Origin: Phoronis australis
Lineage: Eukaryota > Phoronida > Phoronidae
Reading direction: 5' to 3'
Assembly (NCBI GenBank): GCA_002633005.1
Contig: NMRA01000599.1
Location: forward strand, 89,954-153,953
DNA: 64,000 nucleotides
The first letter of the stretch is position 1. Every line of letters begins with the position of its first letter. The notes under the pieces were generated by a model. It was not told the DNA's origin. It saw nothing but the letters and a program-made list of their open reading frames with translations, and made no database searches. Shown here in pieces: positions 13,101 through 23,160 of the stretch. The position numbers and the translations under genes were made by a program.

Positions 13101-16100
13101 CAAAAAGGATCGAGAAGCAGATTTGGAAAGAGTTAAAAGAATGCTATCAGGTCTTGAAGAGGAGAAGACAGGTATGTCTATTCTTAACGAGAGATTTAGT
13201 CACTGTGGGACTTAATTACTGGTGAAATTGATTTTGCCTCCATTTTAACACTGGCACGATTTTTGGTCAGTTCACGTCTGAAATTTGTCTACGAGACATG
13301 CTGCGAGAGTGTAAAATGATGGAACTCATAAGAGCTTAGTGATGGCAAATTAATGCTTGAATGTGTTGAAGTTGTTTATCTGGGATATCATCTGACAATT
13401 ATTATATATTGTGAAAATTGGCAAATGTGCTTTTGCTAATAAGACCACGGCTGACGTTGATTTTTGGAAGATCCGGCTACTGTGGTGCTCCCTAGTGGCT
13501 GCTGTGTCTCCTTAACCCCTAGTAGCAGGGTATTTGTGAAATTTGGCAATGGTTTTTCTGCGAATGCGACAGCAGATGAGTACTTTTGGACAGATCTGAT
13601 TATGGCTGCGCCCTCTAGTGGCAATTTTATTTTAGTTTTTACGTTTGGTAAAATGTTCTTTAAACAACACTAGAGCAGGTTACTTGACACTGATTCTTCT
13701 ATGTCTGTATAGTATTACATACAAGTAAGTAACTACAGCAATTCTATTGTTAACTTTCACCAATTTATATTGTTCATTAATGAGTCCGAGTCTGACATTT
13801 ATTTGACTCGCAGGCTACGGCATGACCTTATATAGGACCTTGTTGACAAGTATTCAGCCAAATATCTAGATCTTTTCACTCAATAAAAGTATATATTTCT
13901 GAAAGTGGAAAGGATGTAGAATTCGATTTTTTACTTTAACAATCTGTCTTTAATTAGGTCATGTGACCATGTCTGTGGTGAAATTTAGCGTAAAAGAAAG
14001 GTAAAATAAAGGCAAAACAACAGTATCAATAACTTGACCAAGTTATTTGATATAAATATTCAAGATCTCAAAGATGGTGTTACAGTTTTCTAAACTATCG
14101 TTCCGTTGTATGCAACATCCTGAAATCATGAGTCAAATTTTTATAGCCCCTCATGAAAAGTGAAAGGTGCAAGGTTTTAAAAAGAATCAATAGAAGCATA
14201 TTGGAGAACAGTGTGCATAGTGTCTGAAAGTTTCATGCTAATCTTGCCAGACATTTCGGAGATACGATGTTCCGAAGTTGGCCAAATTTGAAATTTTCTA
14301 GGGTCCTATGTATGCTGCGTAAGGAGCAAGGTCACTTGTTATACAATGTTTAGCTGGTTCCTGCTGAGAGGTTTTCTTGTTTTTAGGATCGTACTGAGAA
14401 CCACCTTAGTGCGAGAGGGTCTTAAGTTTAGCATGTATTGATCTATTTCAAAACTATTTTTGCAGCTACTCCAGTGTCCAAGACTGAAATCACCCCCACT
14501 TCTTTATCGACAGCGATTGCTCCATCCAGCTCCAAACCAGCACAGTCAATTGCACTGTCTGGGGTGTCAACATTTACCGTCGCCACTGGCAACCAGGGAA
14601 CTAGTGCCTCTACTACTGCCTCTTCCATATCGACTGGTCAAGTGCAAACGGAAGCCAGCACGACAATGCAAGCATCTTCTGCCAGCTCTTCACAAGGCCT
14701 TTTGGGCTTGTTAAAATCTCCCCTCACATCTGCAACCAGTAGTGCTGTCCCGAATTTAAATGTTGGAGGAAATATCAACATAACGACTTCTACTCCACAA
14801 ATAGCCGTTTCTACTAATGCTTCTTCAGCTGGATCTGCAACCACATTCAAACCGTTGTTTCCTCCTGCTGCGTCTGCCACTACACTCGAGTCATCGTCAA
14901 CTCTAACTTCCTCAACTGTGTCGAAAGTAAGCGAGGCAAGTGCTGGAGCAATTAGTTTTGGTTTGGTGCCATCCACACAAACCGCGGGCAGCTTCAGCAG
15001 CAACAACAATGCCAGCAGTACTACGACCGCCTTTGCCAACCAGTTTAACTCTGGAAGTCAGGGTAATACCAGTGTAGGCAGGATAACTACAACTACTGCA
15101 CCTGTTGGTGTACCGTCGACATCCACAGCATTCGGGACTCCTTTTAGTGCTCCTGTCAGTGCGTTCACATTAGGTGGAGTCCAGGCAACGTCGTCAAATT
15201 CCTTTGGCTTCCAGGCTCTGTCATCAGCACCGCCTCCCTATACCTCTGTTCCTCAGAAAGCCAGCATGTTTGGACCAGCCTCTACTGCAGTTGTGTCATC
15301 CAGTGGTACTCCACAGACAACTCAGGCATCCATGTCTAGTGGTGCTCAAAGTGGCCAAACTACCACCACGTCTGCTGGCTTCACATTTGGTGTGACAGCA
15401 GTATCCCCAGCGACCACCACGCAAACAACAGCATTGAGTGTTCAACCAACTACTGCATTCACATTTGGTTCAACAACACCCAAGAGTACATTTGGTGCCG
15501 CGCAGAGTACACAGGCCAGTGGTCTCGGAGTCTCAGCAACACAGGCCACACAAGCAAACGCCTTTGGAGCGGGCACAGGTCAGACCACCCAACCGAGCAT
15601 GTTTGGAGCCAGCTCTACTCAAGCTGTGCAGCCCAATATGTTTGGAACATCTGTTAGTACTACTCAAAATTCCCAGCTGCCGTTATTTGGAACACCCTCT
15701 GCTCTATCTAGCCAGTCAAATGTCTTTGGATCTCCCGCTGCTCAGCCACTGTCGAGTATGTTTGGGGCACCAGTGAAGACGGTCAACAGTGGTCAGTTTG
15801 GATCCACCACAACTCCTGCAACTCAGTCCAGTATATTTGGACCACCTTCATCTCAGGCCACACAAACCCCAGTGTTTGGTGCACCCACTACACAGACAGC
15901 TCAGTCTAGTGGCTTTGGTTTTGCTACCACACCCTCGACTTCGCAAGGCAGTTTGTTTACCACTTCCGAGGTCACAAAGTCTACCCTTTTTGGCGGGACC
16001 CCGAACCAAACCACCCAATCGAGCGTGTTTGGAGTTGCCACCAGTCAAAGTACCCAGCCAAGCCTGTTCAACTTTGGCGTAAATACTCAGTCGGCACAGT

Positions 16101-18777
16101 CTAGCACATTTGGGTCAAGCGCAACAACTACGTCCCAAAACATGGGACCCAACTTTGGAAGCGGCCAGTCATCCATTTCTGCTAATCAGTTCGGTGGTTC
16201 TGCACCCTCAGCAGCATTCACCTTTGGACAGTCTTCCACCGCCAACAGCTCTGCGTCTCCCTTTGGCACTACCAACAGCTCTGGGTCTCCCTTTGGCACT
16301 ACCAACAGCTCTGGGTCTCCCTTTGGCACTACCAACAACTCTGCGTCTCCCTTTGGCACTACCAACAGTTCTGCGTCTCCCTTTGGCACTACCAGCAGCG
16401 CTTCTCCATTTGGCACAGCCATTGCGTCGTCTCAGCCGTCCATGTTTGGAAGTACGGCTGCTCAAAAAACCACGGCCTCTCCTGGTTTCAACTTTGGCTC
16501 GGCGGCGCAGAATCCAGGCACGGGTGGCTTCAACTTTGCTGCCGCTTCGAACAACCAGTCTTCTACGTCAGGTTTTAACTTTGGTGAGTCACTGACTTTT
16601 CATTTTGTTATTGTGAGTGTTCTTTTGCGAGGATGCAGAGGATGAACTGGGTGACTTTGTATACATTATTTTTTGATGAAAAGTCTGTATTACTAAAATG
16701 ATATTGTTTCAGCATTTACAGTACAAGTCAAACCTATTCTGTCAAAATGACTGGGCGGTGTTCTCCATTCTCAAAAATCCAAACAAGTCGTGTTTACTAC
16801 CAATTACAACATCTAGACAGTTTGCACCACATGCATATCATAGTGAACACACAAAAAATACTTTTTTGTACTAAGTGAAAAATTTAGGTGTGTCGCGTGC
16901 AATATGAACAGGTCAGAGGCAAAATCAAACAGGTCGCGGCGACCTGTTAAAACAGTTCATGAAGAAAACTGTTCAATATTCCTTGTCAGGCAAGCCGAAT
17001 TCATTGTCAAAGCAGCCTAACCTCATGACTGAGAAGGAAGCGGCATTTACTGGAATGTTATTAAGGTGGCTAATCCATTCCGGAATTATTATTTTGCCCC
17101 CATAACAGTCAGTACTAGTAATTTTTAGTGTTATCAGAGTTAGACGTCTTGACAGGGAAGTGCTATTTTGTCCGATTACTTTTGTCTTGTACTGTATGTC
17201 TGCAATCGTTACAAGCGAAATGCATTTAAAGCTGCAGTGAACCGGCCTTGTGGCGAGTCTTATACTGTTTGTTGTACGGTAAAATCTCACCAATTTAGGA
17301 CACAATATGGCCGACAAATGAAATTTTGTTTCGTCAATTTTCCAAGAAAGATGTGTAGTACCAAATTAAACGATTTTCCTTGTTCATTTTTTTACCACAT
17401 CTGCTATCAAACAAAGTTTTGAAAGTTTGTGGGCATTCACAACAAGGTTAGAAACCCTTGAAAAATGTAAAACGGGGATTTTTGGCATTTTTTTGTCCGA
17501 ATTTGCTGAGATTTTACCATAAAACTGGTCCCAACGTGTCCCTTAGTCGTATTAGAAGTACTCCCTGCTTCGGTATAACTGACAGTTCATTATAGCTTGA
17601 TATCATGCTCAGTGCATAAAATGATCCACCGTTTCAAGCTTATTGAGCAGGAGTCTCCAGCAATAATAAACTGTTCATCCCAAGCTAAGAAATTGCTTCT
17701 GTTCTGAATAAAGGAGTCTGAGACTTATTTTTAGTAAATGTTCTAAATCGAAAGTTTGTTTCAGTGTTCTCCGCAATAGCAATTTCAAACACGTCCCAAA
17801 CTTTTATCGAGCTCTAATTCAGTAGTGATCACCGTCTTTACTGTGACCTCCTCAGCAGTGGACACCTTCGTTACTGTGACCTACACAGTAGTGGACACCG
17901 TCCTTACGGTGACCTCCACAGTGGTGGACACCGTCCTTACTGTGACCTCCACAGTAGTGGACACCGTCCTTACGGTGACCTCCACAGTAGTGGTAACCGT
18001 CCTTACTGTGACCTCCACAGTAGTGGACACCGTCTTTACCGTGACCTCCACAGTTGTGAACAACCTCTTTACCATGACTTCTACAACGCAACAGGAAGTG
18101 GCTTTACAGCAGTATTATGTGGGCATTCCCTCCTCAGTCACTCTTGCAGGTTGATTAGATCTTACAACCTGGAAGTTTTCTTGTTATAAAGGTTATTGAG
18201 TTTTTACTTTCAGAAATATCTGAATGGGATCTTTTGAATCACATTTTTTATGAGTGGTGCCCCTGTTGTTCTTAGCAACTCTATACTCCAATACCATTAG
18301 TCTTCGACCAGTTACAGAATGTAATTTTGAATTTTTATTGCAGGTGGTTCATCTACTGCTTTCGGTGGTAGCGGAACGCCCGCATTTGGATCCACCAACT
18401 CATCACCAGCCTTTGGTAATGGTGGTGGTAGCGGGACCCCAACGTTTGGGTCCCCCAAGTCATCGCCAGCATTTGGTGGTAGCGGAACATCAGCGTTTGG
18501 AACCAGCAACTCATCGCCGGCCTTTGGTAGTGGTGTTGGTAGCGGAGGCCCCGCGTTTGGATCCCCAAATTCATCACCGGCATTTGGTTCCAGCACCTCT
18601 GTTCCTGCATTTGGTTCTGGCTCGGCGCCGTCGCTTGCTTTCGGAGCCACATCGCCACCAGGATTTGGTGCCACATCTGGCACGACAGGTGCCCCCACTT
18701 TCTCTATTGGTTCTGGACAGAAGGCCGTCGCCAACCGGGCTATTGCTAAGGGTCGCCGGCGGGGAATGAAGAAGTGA
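3739..18777 (+). CDS. POM121: POM121-like nuclear pore membrane nucleoporin, 12 exons
   Basis: Joined exons 3739-4148, 6138-6235, 6423-6543, 8154-8237, 8701-8760, 9559-9796, 10416-10537, 11856-11922, 12320-12439, 13063-13171, 14466-16583 and 18344-18777 keep one frame and predict 1326 residues. All introns are GT-AG. POM121 anchors the pore complex to the pore membrane and contributes FG repeats to the transport barrier. Visible landmarks: hydrophobic anchor at residues 9-44; SPVTVKIAPP near 195-205; DPC..QAVLSAL then KRKRT and KRRR basic clusters (NLS-like, importin-alpha type) near 226-258; NGVP..F-P--SLKR and SSYSSSKR near 285-332; about 705 residues of S/T-rich FG repeats (477-1182) plus an FG tail; C-terminus with FSIGSGQ and GRRRGMKK. 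These blocks match vertebrate POM121 in order, and the length is similar (human about 1250). The start is the first ATG after an in-frame stop. Orthology is well supported; single exon edges could shift slightly. Confidence 0.92.
4323..5864 (+). repeat. 678-bp direct duplication around a single-N join (probable assembly artefact)
   Basis: 4323-5000 and 5187-5864 are the same length and differ at only about seven positions that I can find. The first copy ends exactly at the N at 5001. Between the copies, 5002-5186 is unrelated sequence. An equal-length, roughly 1 percent diverged pair abutting an N is what two unmerged haplotypes look like. It lies in POM121 intron 1. Confidence 0.8.
6138..6235 (+). 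CDS. POM121: POM121 exon 2
   Basis: The acceptor is GTTTTAG|A and the donor CTTG|GTAAGA. It enters in phase 2 and leaves in phase 1. It encodes a segment ending YPTHLQKYHSLG, reminiscent of the H-rich linker before the conserved block of vertebrate POM121. Confidence 0.8.
6423..6543 (+). CDS. POM121: POM121 exon 3: conserved SPVTVKIAPP block
   Basis: The acceptor is TTTTTTAAG and the donor CGT|GTAAGT. The peptide includes NAKSLRSPVTVKIAPPESF. This is the single most diagnostic match to vertebrate POM121 in the window. Confidence 0.9.
7040..7600 (+). repeat. Internally repeated intronic element
   Basis: Variants of a module around GACAGATTATGATAAARYTT (for example GACAGATCGTGATGAAATTT) recur near 7060, 7210, 7360 and 7505, each followed by TGG or GACCC. 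This is a decayed tandem or composite repeat within POM121 intron 3. No coding frame is supported. Confidence 0.45.
8154..8237 (+). CDS. POM121: POM121 exon 4
   Basis: It is a short exon between TTTCCAG and AAAAG|GTAACG, phase 2 to phase 2. It encodes EDVDPCDTQAVLSALREKR, matching the DPC...VLSALKEK segment of vertebrate POM121. The flanking exons join without it only at the cost of this conserved segment. Confidence 0.85.
8701..8760 (+). CDS. POM121: POM121 exon 5: basic/acidic NLS region
   Basis: It is a 60-base exon after TTTTCAG with donor GAAG|GTATAG. It encodes KRTSHDEEGIPLVLSDAKR. With the neighbouring exons it forms two basic clusters (KRKRT and KRRR) separated by an acidic patch, like the importin-binding NLS of vertebrate POM121. 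Confidence 0.85.
9559..9796 (+). CDS. POM121: POM121 exon 6
   Basis: It lies after TTGTACAG with donor ACG|GTTAGT, phase 2 to 0. It includes SGTPNGVPGMHFTPVNSLKR and, near the end, SSYSSSKRFLEK, both of which line up in order with vertebrate POM121. GC content is clearly above the surrounding introns. Confidence 0.88.
10416..10537 (+). CDS. POM121: POM121 exon 7
   Basis: It lies after CATTCCAG with donor AGC|GTAAGT, phase 0 to 2. It encodes a Lys/Arg/Ser-rich segment including GKRQRQSSRASTPVGVSKK, a likely phospho-regulated basic linker. Confidence 0.85.
11042..11168 (-). mobile_element. MITE family B, copy in POM121 intron 7
   Basis: The left end (ATTCAGTAATGCTAGG) and the right end (CCACTGAAC) are inverted versions of one another, extending outward to GTAGA/TCTAC. 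Read in reverse, the whole element matches 43988-44135, including a shared core GTCTTGCTTTTTAGC. No protein is encoded. Confidence 0.65.
11856..11922 (+). CDS. POM121: POM121 exon 8
   Basis: It is a 67-base exon between CATTGTAG and GTG|GTGAGT, phase 2 to 0. It encodes a Ser/Glu/Lys-rich linker (GDEQEKSEKNSQSSTS). It is supported mainly by splice signals and phase. Confidence 0.7.
12320..12439 (+). CDS. POM121: POM121 exon 9
   Basis: It is a 120-base exon after CTTTTCAG with donor CAT|GTGAGT, phase 0 to 0. It encodes Q-rich then basic sequence with GRRRTPIFGGTSHF. The FGG here may be a first, isolated FG motif. Confidence 0.8.
13063..13171 (+). CDS. POM121: POM121 exon 10: charged helix
   Basis: It lies after TGTTCCAG with donor ACAG|GTATGT, phase 0 to 1. 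It encodes FAPSVEDFKKDREADLERVK and onward, a predicted amphipathic helix. Its position matches the T-A-E-D-L-D helix that precedes the FG domain in vertebrate POM121. Confidence 0.85.
13440..13655 (-). repeat. Diverged interspersed repeat, copy 2
   Basis: It is the reverse-complement partner of the repeat at 1-340, with shared ATCAGATCTGTC and CTAGTGGCAATTTTA cores. It lies in POM121 intron 10. Confidence 0.55.
13930..14260 (+). repeat. Interspersed repeat shared with 41340-41640
   Basis: GTTACAGTTTTCTAAA and the flanking AAATTTAGCRYA...AACGGTATCAATAAC-like blocks recur in the same order around 41380-41500. It is a diverged intronic repeat with no coding potential. Confidence 0.45.
14466..16583 (+). 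CDS. POM121: POM121 exon 11: FG-repeat domain
   Basis: This 2118-base exon starts after TTTTTGCAG (phase 1) and ends TTTG|GTGAGT (phase 1). The composition is dominated by Ser, Thr, Ala, Gln, Gly and Phe. Motifs are mainly single FG, with variants such as MFG, VFG, FTFG, SPFG and GFNFG, spaced by S/T/Q-rich linkers. Charged residues are nearly absent, as in cohesive FG domains of nucleoporins. Hyphen-free FG spacing tightens toward the 3' end, where a decapeptide is tandemly amplified. Confidence 0.92.
16241..16420 (+). repeat. 30-bp coding tandem repeat, SPFGTTNSSG-type
   Basis: About five to six near-identical 30-base units encode SPFGTTNSSG or SPFGTTNSSA. Third-position changes are few, which indicates recent slippage or conversion. 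Each unit adds one FG motif, so copy-number variation would change FG valency in frame. Confidence 0.88.
17823..18086 (+). repeat. 33-bp minisatellite in the last POM121 intron (possible cassette exon 17823-18149)
   Basis: About eight units of a 33-base motif (core GTGACCTCCACAGTAGTGGA) run head to tail. The period is a multiple of three and the frame is open, reading VLTVTSTVVDT per unit. An AG at 17821-17822 and a GCAG|GTTGAT donor at 18149/18150 would give a 327-base exon entering and leaving in phase 1, exactly the phase of the flanking exons. The donor is weak and the inserted sequence would be non-FG and Val/Thr-rich. Intronic minisatellite is certain; coding use is a hypothesis. Confidence 0.85.
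18344..18777 (+). CDS. POM121: POM121 exon 12: terminal FG repeats and basic tail
   Basis: It starts after TTTATTGCAG and ends at TGA 18775-18777. It encodes SSPAFG and GTPAFG repeats on an irregular 60-odd-base period. FGATSPPGFGATSG, FSIGSGQ and a final KGRRRGMKK follow. The FSIG-S-G plus Arg/Lys end is a hallmark of the POM121 C-terminus. Confidence 0.92.
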
Positions 18778-18896
18778 GAATTGACAGGATGTGAAGGTGG
18801 AGTAAATCGAATGTCTTTACAGCGTTTGCAACCCACATGCAGCTTATCATGATCTGAACAAACCAGAGGACAGCCTCGGTTGTTGGTTGTCAGTGC

Positions 18897-18902
18897 AATA
18901 AA
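18897..18902 (+). terminator. POM121 poly(A) signal
   Basis: AATAAA lies 120 bases downstream of the stop codon. Cleavage would be expected near 18915-18930. Confidence 0.65.
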
Positions 18903-18929
18903 AAGATAACTACTTGGAGTGGTGATGAT

Positions 18930-21900
18930 GGTGACTGTAAATGTGAAGATAATTGATGATGTTAAAAGTTAGTAGTTTTCGGTTCTTTCTCAAAATAACT
19001 GAGTTGGCAAGACGTGGTTGGGGGAAAGTACACTCCAACACGAGATCTGTGCAGAGGGTATTTAAATTGTGAAAAATATGTCTGCAAAAGTTACTGGACT
19101 GTTCCTGTTAAATATGTTTTTTGGTCTTTTATTGCTTACTTTTCTGATCACGTTTTGAGATTTATGTTTGTTATTGAATGGTTATTAAAGATCGGCCCCA
19201 TAGGCTAGGCATAAATTTGTCATGTTAACATTTGTGAGAGCTGACTCCCAGTGGGTCTAAGTTGATAATTTAGCCTAATATGAGTTGATGGCAAAAGACA
19301 TGGAAAGTCCCCAGTCACACGTTCGTGTAATAATGCTGTGTTAACACTTTGAAGAACTTACTTTCTGCAGCCAAGTCTTGCTGAATGTAAGTTTTGAGAC
19401 TCAGAACCGTTTTTCTTGACCTCCCTAGTGTTGTAGTTGGAAGTATCGGGCTGATTCAGTTGTCGTGCTTGTCAGGGATTTCATCTATGGGTCTGCTGTT
19501 GTTGCAGTCTATCGCCTTCATTGACGACTTGGTGATACGTACGCTATATGTTGGAGATCAACATTTGGGAGACTTTCATTCAGCAACATGGCGACTGGTC
19601 TCATGGGACCAGATACGAATGGCCAGTGGAGGACCTCTGTAATTTTTCTTTAAAACACATCAAGTCGAATCACATGCATTGTAAAAGGGTCTTTTCTAGA
19701 AGGCAAACTATTCCCTCTATGCCATCTGCTTCGAAGAGTAAGTAACTCCTTCTACAGCTAGGTGGTGATATGAGTCACCAGTGTGGTCAGACCCCATTGC
19801 TTCTTGAAAGTCTCCCATTCTAAGCACAGGTCCACCGCAACAGGATTTTTTTGGCCAGTGTGACAACCAACACACCAAAACAAAAGATTGAAAGTGTGCT
19901 TCAAAATGCATTGAGTTAATGGCATGCACCATTGGATCATGTTGAAGTTGAATTATAAATCCGGTTTCATGCCCACAAGTTATCAGTGATGTCATTTCAT
20001 GGCTACACCAACAACCATAAAGATCCCACAATGCATCTCAAAACGACAGCAACTCCTTAAGTGAAATCCTGCAAACGTGTATTTGTTAGCGGGACTTGGG
20101 CAGCTGTACATAGCGAATCTCTCGGGTTCATGTGTCTCTGCAGGAGCACCTCCGAGACTCGACAACTAATGTGCAAGTAGTTCAACGTGTAGTCTGATTT
20201 TATTTGGATTTTGCATATGTGAGAGGAAATATTTAAAGTTCTGAAATAGGCGAGTTGGTGCTTTCAGTTTCCCGTGGTTATTTGGGGTGGAACTGAAGAG
20301 GAGGGAAGGGGTGGGGTTGTAGTTAAGCCACCTCAAACCAATTTCGTCTTAGTTTGAGGTTGCACATTTTTAGCCTTTGATAATGTGCCCGTTCTCATTC
20401 AAAATATGCAAAAGGGTTGATATGGGGTATGACGGAAACTGTTGTAATTGTGGACTGCCGAGAGTCCAAGTTGAACTGCACAACTTCAGAGCTTGTATCT
20501 GTCACAATTGATTTGCTTTGAAATTTTAGTCGCTGATATGAAGTTGTGCGACCTATGGAATTCTTGTGTTGTTAGAACTTTTGATGGGGACATGTAAAGA
20601 CGTCTAACATTGTTTTCCTGGAAGGTGCTAAAGAGACGTCTTTTATTGCTCCTAGATTAGGCCAAGGTTTGTTGTTAGTGATATCAATTGTAATTAATTA
20701 AATTCCATGTATTAAATAGTGTATTGTAATGTTTTGCAATGTAAAGGTAAAAACCTGTCCTCTTTGTATGAGAGTAAACCACAATGTCTTTCAATCTTTT
20801 TCAAAAATATGAGTAAAGCTCATCTTGTGAATGCGAAGTGGTCCAGTCCTCATGGAGGGACCTGAATTTGTGAATGTGAACCATGAAATTTGGCTTAAAT
20901 TGTGCGTGTGAAGACATACAGAGAGGGAGTGTTTTAATTTATGAATTAGTATCTTGGTGCAACTGGCTTATGATTGAGTGTAGACCACAAACTTAAGTGT
21001 TGTTGCCTTGTAGTTCACAGGTAGGTAATCAAGTTCTGTATGCTCTATCAAGGCAGGCTAGGTAAACCAATTCGTAAGAGGTCATGAGTGACATATATTC
21101 ATGTCTCTAGTTTCAGGAAATTCTTACTATTGCTATAACATCGGATTGGTTTAAATCTCCTTGTGTACTGATGTTGATGGGGTTTTCTAAAGGGGAAGCC
21201 AGTAGCTTTCAGAGAGCAGACATTCTTTGAGAAATTTGTGAACAAGTTGGTGAACTCCTGTGATTTTCTGGTCTTCCTACTTGGCGCCTATAAAGCTGTG
21301 TTCTTTCCAAGAAGCAAACTTGTTTAGACCATCTGTCATAATGATTGTTTCTACTTGTTCTATTCTGTTGTGGGTTCAGGTCAACATTAAAAGATTTGAG
21401 ACTTGTGTCCTGTGACTGAATAACCTGTTTCATAGAATACGTTTTACCAAGTAAGTATAGGGGAAATGCCTGTTTAAATTTTTGCAGCTTTAAATTCATT
21501 CTGACTTACTTTTGTGGTTCATTCGTTCCTAAGTCGTTATGCAGGGAGATGTGTACATGTTGATATATTGATGTAGACCTGTGTGTGTGACAGTTGCCTG
21601 TATGGTGAATGTATGCTGTATCTAATTCTATTCCACAACAGTGAATTGAGTTTGGAGAATAACTGTGTAGACTGTGTAATGACTGACGCGAGCCCGACAC
21701 ATTCTTGACGAGTTAGGCGGCGCACCTGGAGGTTCTGGAGGCAGATAAACACTTTGAGTTCTACCATCTTCTGATTGACTGGTCAGTTATTGCTCACATC
21801 ATTGAAGTTGGTATGAAATCGGTCAAATTAAGGCTCCTCTCAATAATTCAGTAGGACGGTATTTGAATCTTCCATTTGAACTAACGTTGAAAAAGCTATG

Positions 21901-22630
21901 TTTACATTCGTCTTGATCACATTTTGCAGGATGTTTAGTGATGGTTTTTGTGTCATGGATTCCCAGTAACCAAGCCTCACCGCGTAATGAAGTGTCGGGA
22001 TTCTTCAGTGCAAATGCCTCTAATTTTCAACAGGTGTCGCTTCTATCTGCCGGGAATTGTAGCTTGTGTGTGAATGATACTTTTGAATTTTGTGTGCCTC
22101 GATAATGGCTTAAACGAGAAAGTGATGTTTAACAGTTTTGAAAACGTTTATCTATTTTTTATTACAAATAATCCTTCAAGCTCAGTCCGCTGTCGGTCAT
22201 TTATTTACGTTTTGTTATGTCGTATAATTGTGTCTCTAATGCGGGATGTTTATTGTCAGTAAAGCCCTCTTGTTTGGTTTTTAATTGCCTCTAAAGTTAA
22301 TAAGTTGGATTTGGTAATTTTTGAATTTGTTTTAATGGACACTGTGTATGATGTAGCAACGAAATTGTTAAATCAAATAAACATACTGACGTCAAACATA
22401 AGTTCTGGTTTGCTTGCTTCATCTTCACAAGTCAAGATTCAACTCTGGTCGAAGAGACCGTGGCTTCGATTAGAAGTCAATTTAGTGTCTAGTTCAGGCG
22501 AAACTTACATATACCAGGTTTGGTAGTGTGGCCTTTTTCAATCGATTTCTCGTGTCGGCGAGGTACAAGTATTCGTGAATTGTGCGGCACTGGACTAGCC
22601 AATATGCCATTTTAAGGGGTCATCGGTTTT
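18930..22630. other. Intergenic, no gene seen
   Basis: I find no exon with splice support. A weak foldback pair sharing GGGAGACTTTCA lies at about 19560-19630 and, inverted, at 19775-19845. The rest is AT-rich sequence with no open frame of note. Confidence 0.4.
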
Positions 22631-22639
22631 ATGACAAAA

Positions 22640-23160
22640 CCCCACTTTTAAGATTATTGTTTGATAGGATAGACTTCTTGAAGTTAATGGCTTGACCAGA
22701 GCTACGAAACGACAAATTCAGTTGTTTTGTTATTTTATAATGACCAAGTATTGCAACTGTCTTCAGACATTCGCTGAAATCAAGGACGGCGACTTTACCA
22801 GTTACGTCATAGTCCGCGGTTCATCGAGTGGAATTTAACATCGCCGGCAAAGCGTTATACTGCAACCGCGGGGTTTGCAAGTTTGAATTCGCACCGAAGT
22901 TGATCTCAGAAAGTACTTTTCTTTGTCCGCCAGGCTCATGGTGCAACCATAGATCGGATTGTTTTACTTGGCACAGCTAAGAGACCTGGTTGACCCTGCC
23001 ACCAAAAAAACAACGTATTTTATATCAATTTAGATCGAGTAGTTCCACTCGATAACAGCAAGTTCAGTTCTTGTAACTGACATCAGACGGCAGACAGAGG
23101 TACTGAAATTAAGCATTGACGTCACAGGTTCNTAGCACAGTCCGCTCAGCAGTTAAGACG
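22640..23160 (+). repeat. Composite repeat with degraded tRNA-like segments
   Basis: 22660-22760 shares GACTTCTTG...CCAGAGCTA..AAACRRC.AATTCAG with the 51180 region. Downstream, 22880-22905 (GTTTGAATTCGCACC) resembles a polymerase III B box. 23135-23180 (TAGCACAGTCCGCTCAGCAG then TTAAGACGC) resembles an A-box arm of a Leu/Ser-type tRNA. This suggests a SINE, but no intact tRNA fold is apparent. A single N sits at 23132. Confidence 0.35.

Noticed and set aside
14460-16600. Long antisense and other-frame ORFs over the FG domain
   Set aside because: They mirror the low-complexity FG repeats; the plus-strand frame is fixed by splice phase and homology.
17852-18091. Minus-strand His/Gly-rich repeat ORF over the minisatellite
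   Set aside because: The 33-bp period keeps several frames open; no splice or start context.
18312-18836. Minus-strand proline/alanine-rich ORF over the last POM121 exon
   Set aside because: It is a shadow of the FG-coding exon.
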